NCBI RefSeq assembly: GCF_008370255.1
Contig: NZ_SEUI01000003.1
Location: 337,531-400,881 of the forward strand
Direction of reading: 5' to 3'
DNA: 63,351 nucleotides
DNA from: Pseudoalteromonas sp. FUC4
GTDB taxonomy: Bacteria > Pseudomonadota > Gammaproteobacteria > Enterobacterales > Alteromonadaceae
This document shows positions 61,861-63,351 of the stretch, piece by piece. The notes beneath the pieces are model-generated. The model ran no database searches, had not been told where the DNA came from, and was given only the letters and a program-made list of their open reading frames with translations. A program made the translations under genes and the position numbers. The first letter of the stretch is position 1. Every line of letters begins with the position of its first letter.

Positions 61861-63351
61861 CTACCACTTGTAAGTAGCCGAAAGCATCGCGTTACGAGGC
61901 CTACCCGGGAAGTATCTGTCGCCGGTAAAACTGGTGTAGTCGGCGCGCTCCGCATAAGCTTCATCAGTTAAGTTAATAATACGAGCAAGTAGCTCAAGAT
62001 TACTAGTAACTTGCCACTGTGCGCGTAGGCTTAAAACATCATGCCCTTGGTATTTATTTAAGTTTTCTGGGTCGGTGTAGTAGTTACCAACGCGATGCCA
62101 CTGTAAAGCAAATTGCGCGTTATTTAATGCCTGCCATGTTAAATCAATATTTGCAATATTGCGCGGCGCGGTATCTATGTCGTTACCGTTTATATTTAAA
62201 CCATTAAGTATTTGGTTATTAGTATAAGTATGTTTTGCGTGGGTACCTGCAAAGTTAAGCGCAAGCGACTTTGTGAGTTGGTAATCAAGTTCAAGCTCAA
62301 TACCACGATGGCGAGAGCTGCCATTATTTACCGTAAAAAAGTCGCTATCGCGGTAAATCGTATTGTGTTTACTCATAGCGTAAACCGACACGCCATAACG
62401 TAGTTTTTCGTAGATTCCTTTAATACCAAACTCTGCGTTATTCGCTATTTCGGCGCTTAAATTTGCAGTAGTTTGCTCGCGTTGTAATTGGTATAGCTCA
62501 GCCGCTTGTGGCGCTCTGTAACCGCGAGAAAAGTTCGCATAAAGCGTGTTATTTGTATTGTACTGATAACTCAACCCAAGCTTTGGCGATAAATTACTAA
62601 AACTATTTTTTCCACTTTCAGGGCGGCTGTATCTACAGCCACCAAAGCCGCATTCTGTGCCATCGTCTTTTGTTCTACCTGCTAGCATATTATTGGTGTA
62701 GTCGTACTGCATATGCTCGTAGCGCACACCTGCGGTAAGTAACCACTTATTTAATTGCCAATCAATAGATGCAAAAGGCGCATAAAGCGTGGCGTTTACA
62801 TCGTAATCGTAATGCTTACCTTGTGGCACTGTAGCAACTAAAAATGCAGAGCCTTGAGTGGGCTCGTTTTGGCTTTGAATAAAGTCGGCTTGCGTGTATT
62901 CGCCATCAAGCCCTAGGTTTATTTTTACATTACTTTGTAAATTATGTTGATAAAGAGATTGCACACCAAAGCCGGTTTGGCTGTTTTTTTCAAGCGGTGT
63001 GCCGGGTAAAAAGTGCTTAAAAAAGTCCATGCTTTGGTCGCGAAAATATAACGTAGTAGAGAGCACATCATTGTTATTTAATTGCCATGTTGCATTGCTC
63101 CATGCTCTAAATGCGCGTGCTTTTCTAAATGCGTCTGGGTCAAAGTTTTTTTGCGCTAGGTCTTCGTTTTTATAGCTTTCAAAGCCTGTAATAAATCCAG
63201 CCGTTTGCTGATCTAGGTTTGTGTAAGTGAGGCCTGAGGTCAGTAATAAATTATTATTTGAATAGCGATGGCGAATATTTACTTTTTGTTGCTCTACGCT
63301 TTCGTCATCGCGGTAACCGCTATCGTCGGTAACACTTGCGTTAATGCCTAT
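61861..63351 (-). CDS. TonB-dependent receptor, 3' part (5' end beyond window)
   Basis: The frame remains open from the stop at 61861 to the right edge, so the start lies outside. The visible 496 residues are beta-barrel: YNTNNTLYANFSRGYRAPQA (the SRGYRAP motif), AEFGIKGIYEKLRYGVSVYA, RHRGIELELDYQLTKSLALN and the C-terminal RPRNAMLSATYKW ending in an aromatic residue. An internal ATG at 63066 is not the start, since barrel sequence (WSNATWQLNNNDVLS) continues upstream. The plug and TonB box are not seen, so ligand class (siderophore, haem, other) cannot be judged. It ends tail-to-tail with the nimR-like gene across 36 bp. Confidence 0.9.
   Translation of the reverse strand: MGINASVTDDSGYRDDESVEQQKVNIRHRYSNNNLLLTSGLTYTNLDQQTAGFITGFESYKNEDLAQKNFDPDAFRKARAFRAWSNATWQLNNNDVLSTTLYFRDQSMDFFKHFLPGTPLEKNSQTGFGVQSLYQHNLQSNVKINLGLDGEYTQADFIQSQNEPTQGSAFLVATVPQGKHYDYDVNATLYAPFASIDWQLNKWLLTAGVRYEHMQYDYTNNMLAGRTKDDGTECGFGGCRYSRPESGKNSFSNLSPKLGLSYQYNTNNTLYANFSRGYRAPQAAELYQLQREQTTANLSAEIANNAEFGIKGIYEKLRYGVSVYAMSKHNTIYRDSDFFTVNNGSSRHRGIELELDYQLTKSLALNFAGTHAKHTYTNNQILNGLNINGNDIDTAPRNIANIDLTWQALNNAQFALQWHRVGNYYTDPENLNKYQGHDVLSLRAQWQVTSNLELLARIINLTDEAYAERADYTSFTGDRYFPGRPRNAMLSATYKW

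Noticed and set aside
63064..63066. ATG as start of the right-most TonB receptor gene
   Set aside because: Barrel-type sequence continues in frame upstream to the window edge, so this is an internal methionine.
1..63351. CRISPR array
   Set aside because: No series of evenly spaced identical short repeats was seen anywhere; the repeats found are two-copy or transposon-related.

Overview
The window reads as chromosome of a marine gammaproteobacterium of the order Alteromonadales, most likely Pseudoalteromonas. This rests on the AT-rich sequence, the rnr-rlmB and gcvTHP gene sets, several TonB-dependent receptors, an agar/porphyran-type glycoside hydrolase and the style of the intergenic repeats. 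It is an inference; no 16S rRNA gene is present. REGION 1 (1-13.0 kb) is core metabolism: the 3' part of a crotonase-family gene, an rnr-rlmB operon, a FecA-like TonB receptor, a LrhA-type LysR regulator, and the glycine cleavage genes gcvT, gcvH and gcvP. Between the LysR gene and gcvT lies a roughly 200-residue protein that I align by eye with the first domain of GcvT, preceded by a perfect 24-bp palindrome that is the obvious LysR operator candidate. REGION 2 (13.0-22.6 kb) is an accessory island between the gcvP terminator and an intact, exported Pcp-like gene. It holds an orphan HigA/TIGR02684-type antitoxin flanked by 119-bp direct repeats, a hairpin-dense stretch without genes, a two-gene operon resembling a phage-defence pair (membrane/coiled-coil protein plus CoiA-like zinc-site protein), and a REP-associated tyrosine transposase element with perfect 30-bp inverted ends. 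It also holds a 5'-truncated duplicate of the Pcp-like gene fused to an end of that element, transposase debris, and a lone secreted GH86 agarase/porphyranase-like enzyme. REGION 3 (22.7-34 kb) is a run of small stress, envelope and housekeeping genes: a DUF4235 protein, a glycine-rich YflT-like protein, sodC-chaB, acpH, yajD, a YHS protein divergent from an AraC regulator, a serine beta-lactamase-fold hydrolase and a DUF1223 protein. REGION 4 (34-48 kb) contains a GST, a SulP transporter, a large TonB-Xanth-Caul type receptor with a long unexplained upstream region, Dps, a Tsx-like porin, a DUF2189 membrane protein, a 352-bp MITE-like element with CTAG target duplications, MscS, a large catalase, a GFA protein, a VOC protein and tRNA-Leu(CAA). 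REGION 5 (48.4-55.9 kb) is a regulated export module. An NtrC-type response regulator and its histidine kinase face away from a HlyD/ATPase/permease (MacAB-like) operon, and the gap between them carries two oppositely oriented sigma-54 type promoters and a 16-bp palindrome between them. REGION 6 (56-63.4 kb) has a fatty-acid-desaturase-like protein, an exported M20 amidohydrolase, a second GFA protein, a divergent nimT-nimR pair and a TonB receptor cut by the window end. The most novel-looking items are the GcvT-like paralogue with its palindrome, the island with its RAYT/REP structure and defence-like operon, and the bidirectional sigma-54 control region.
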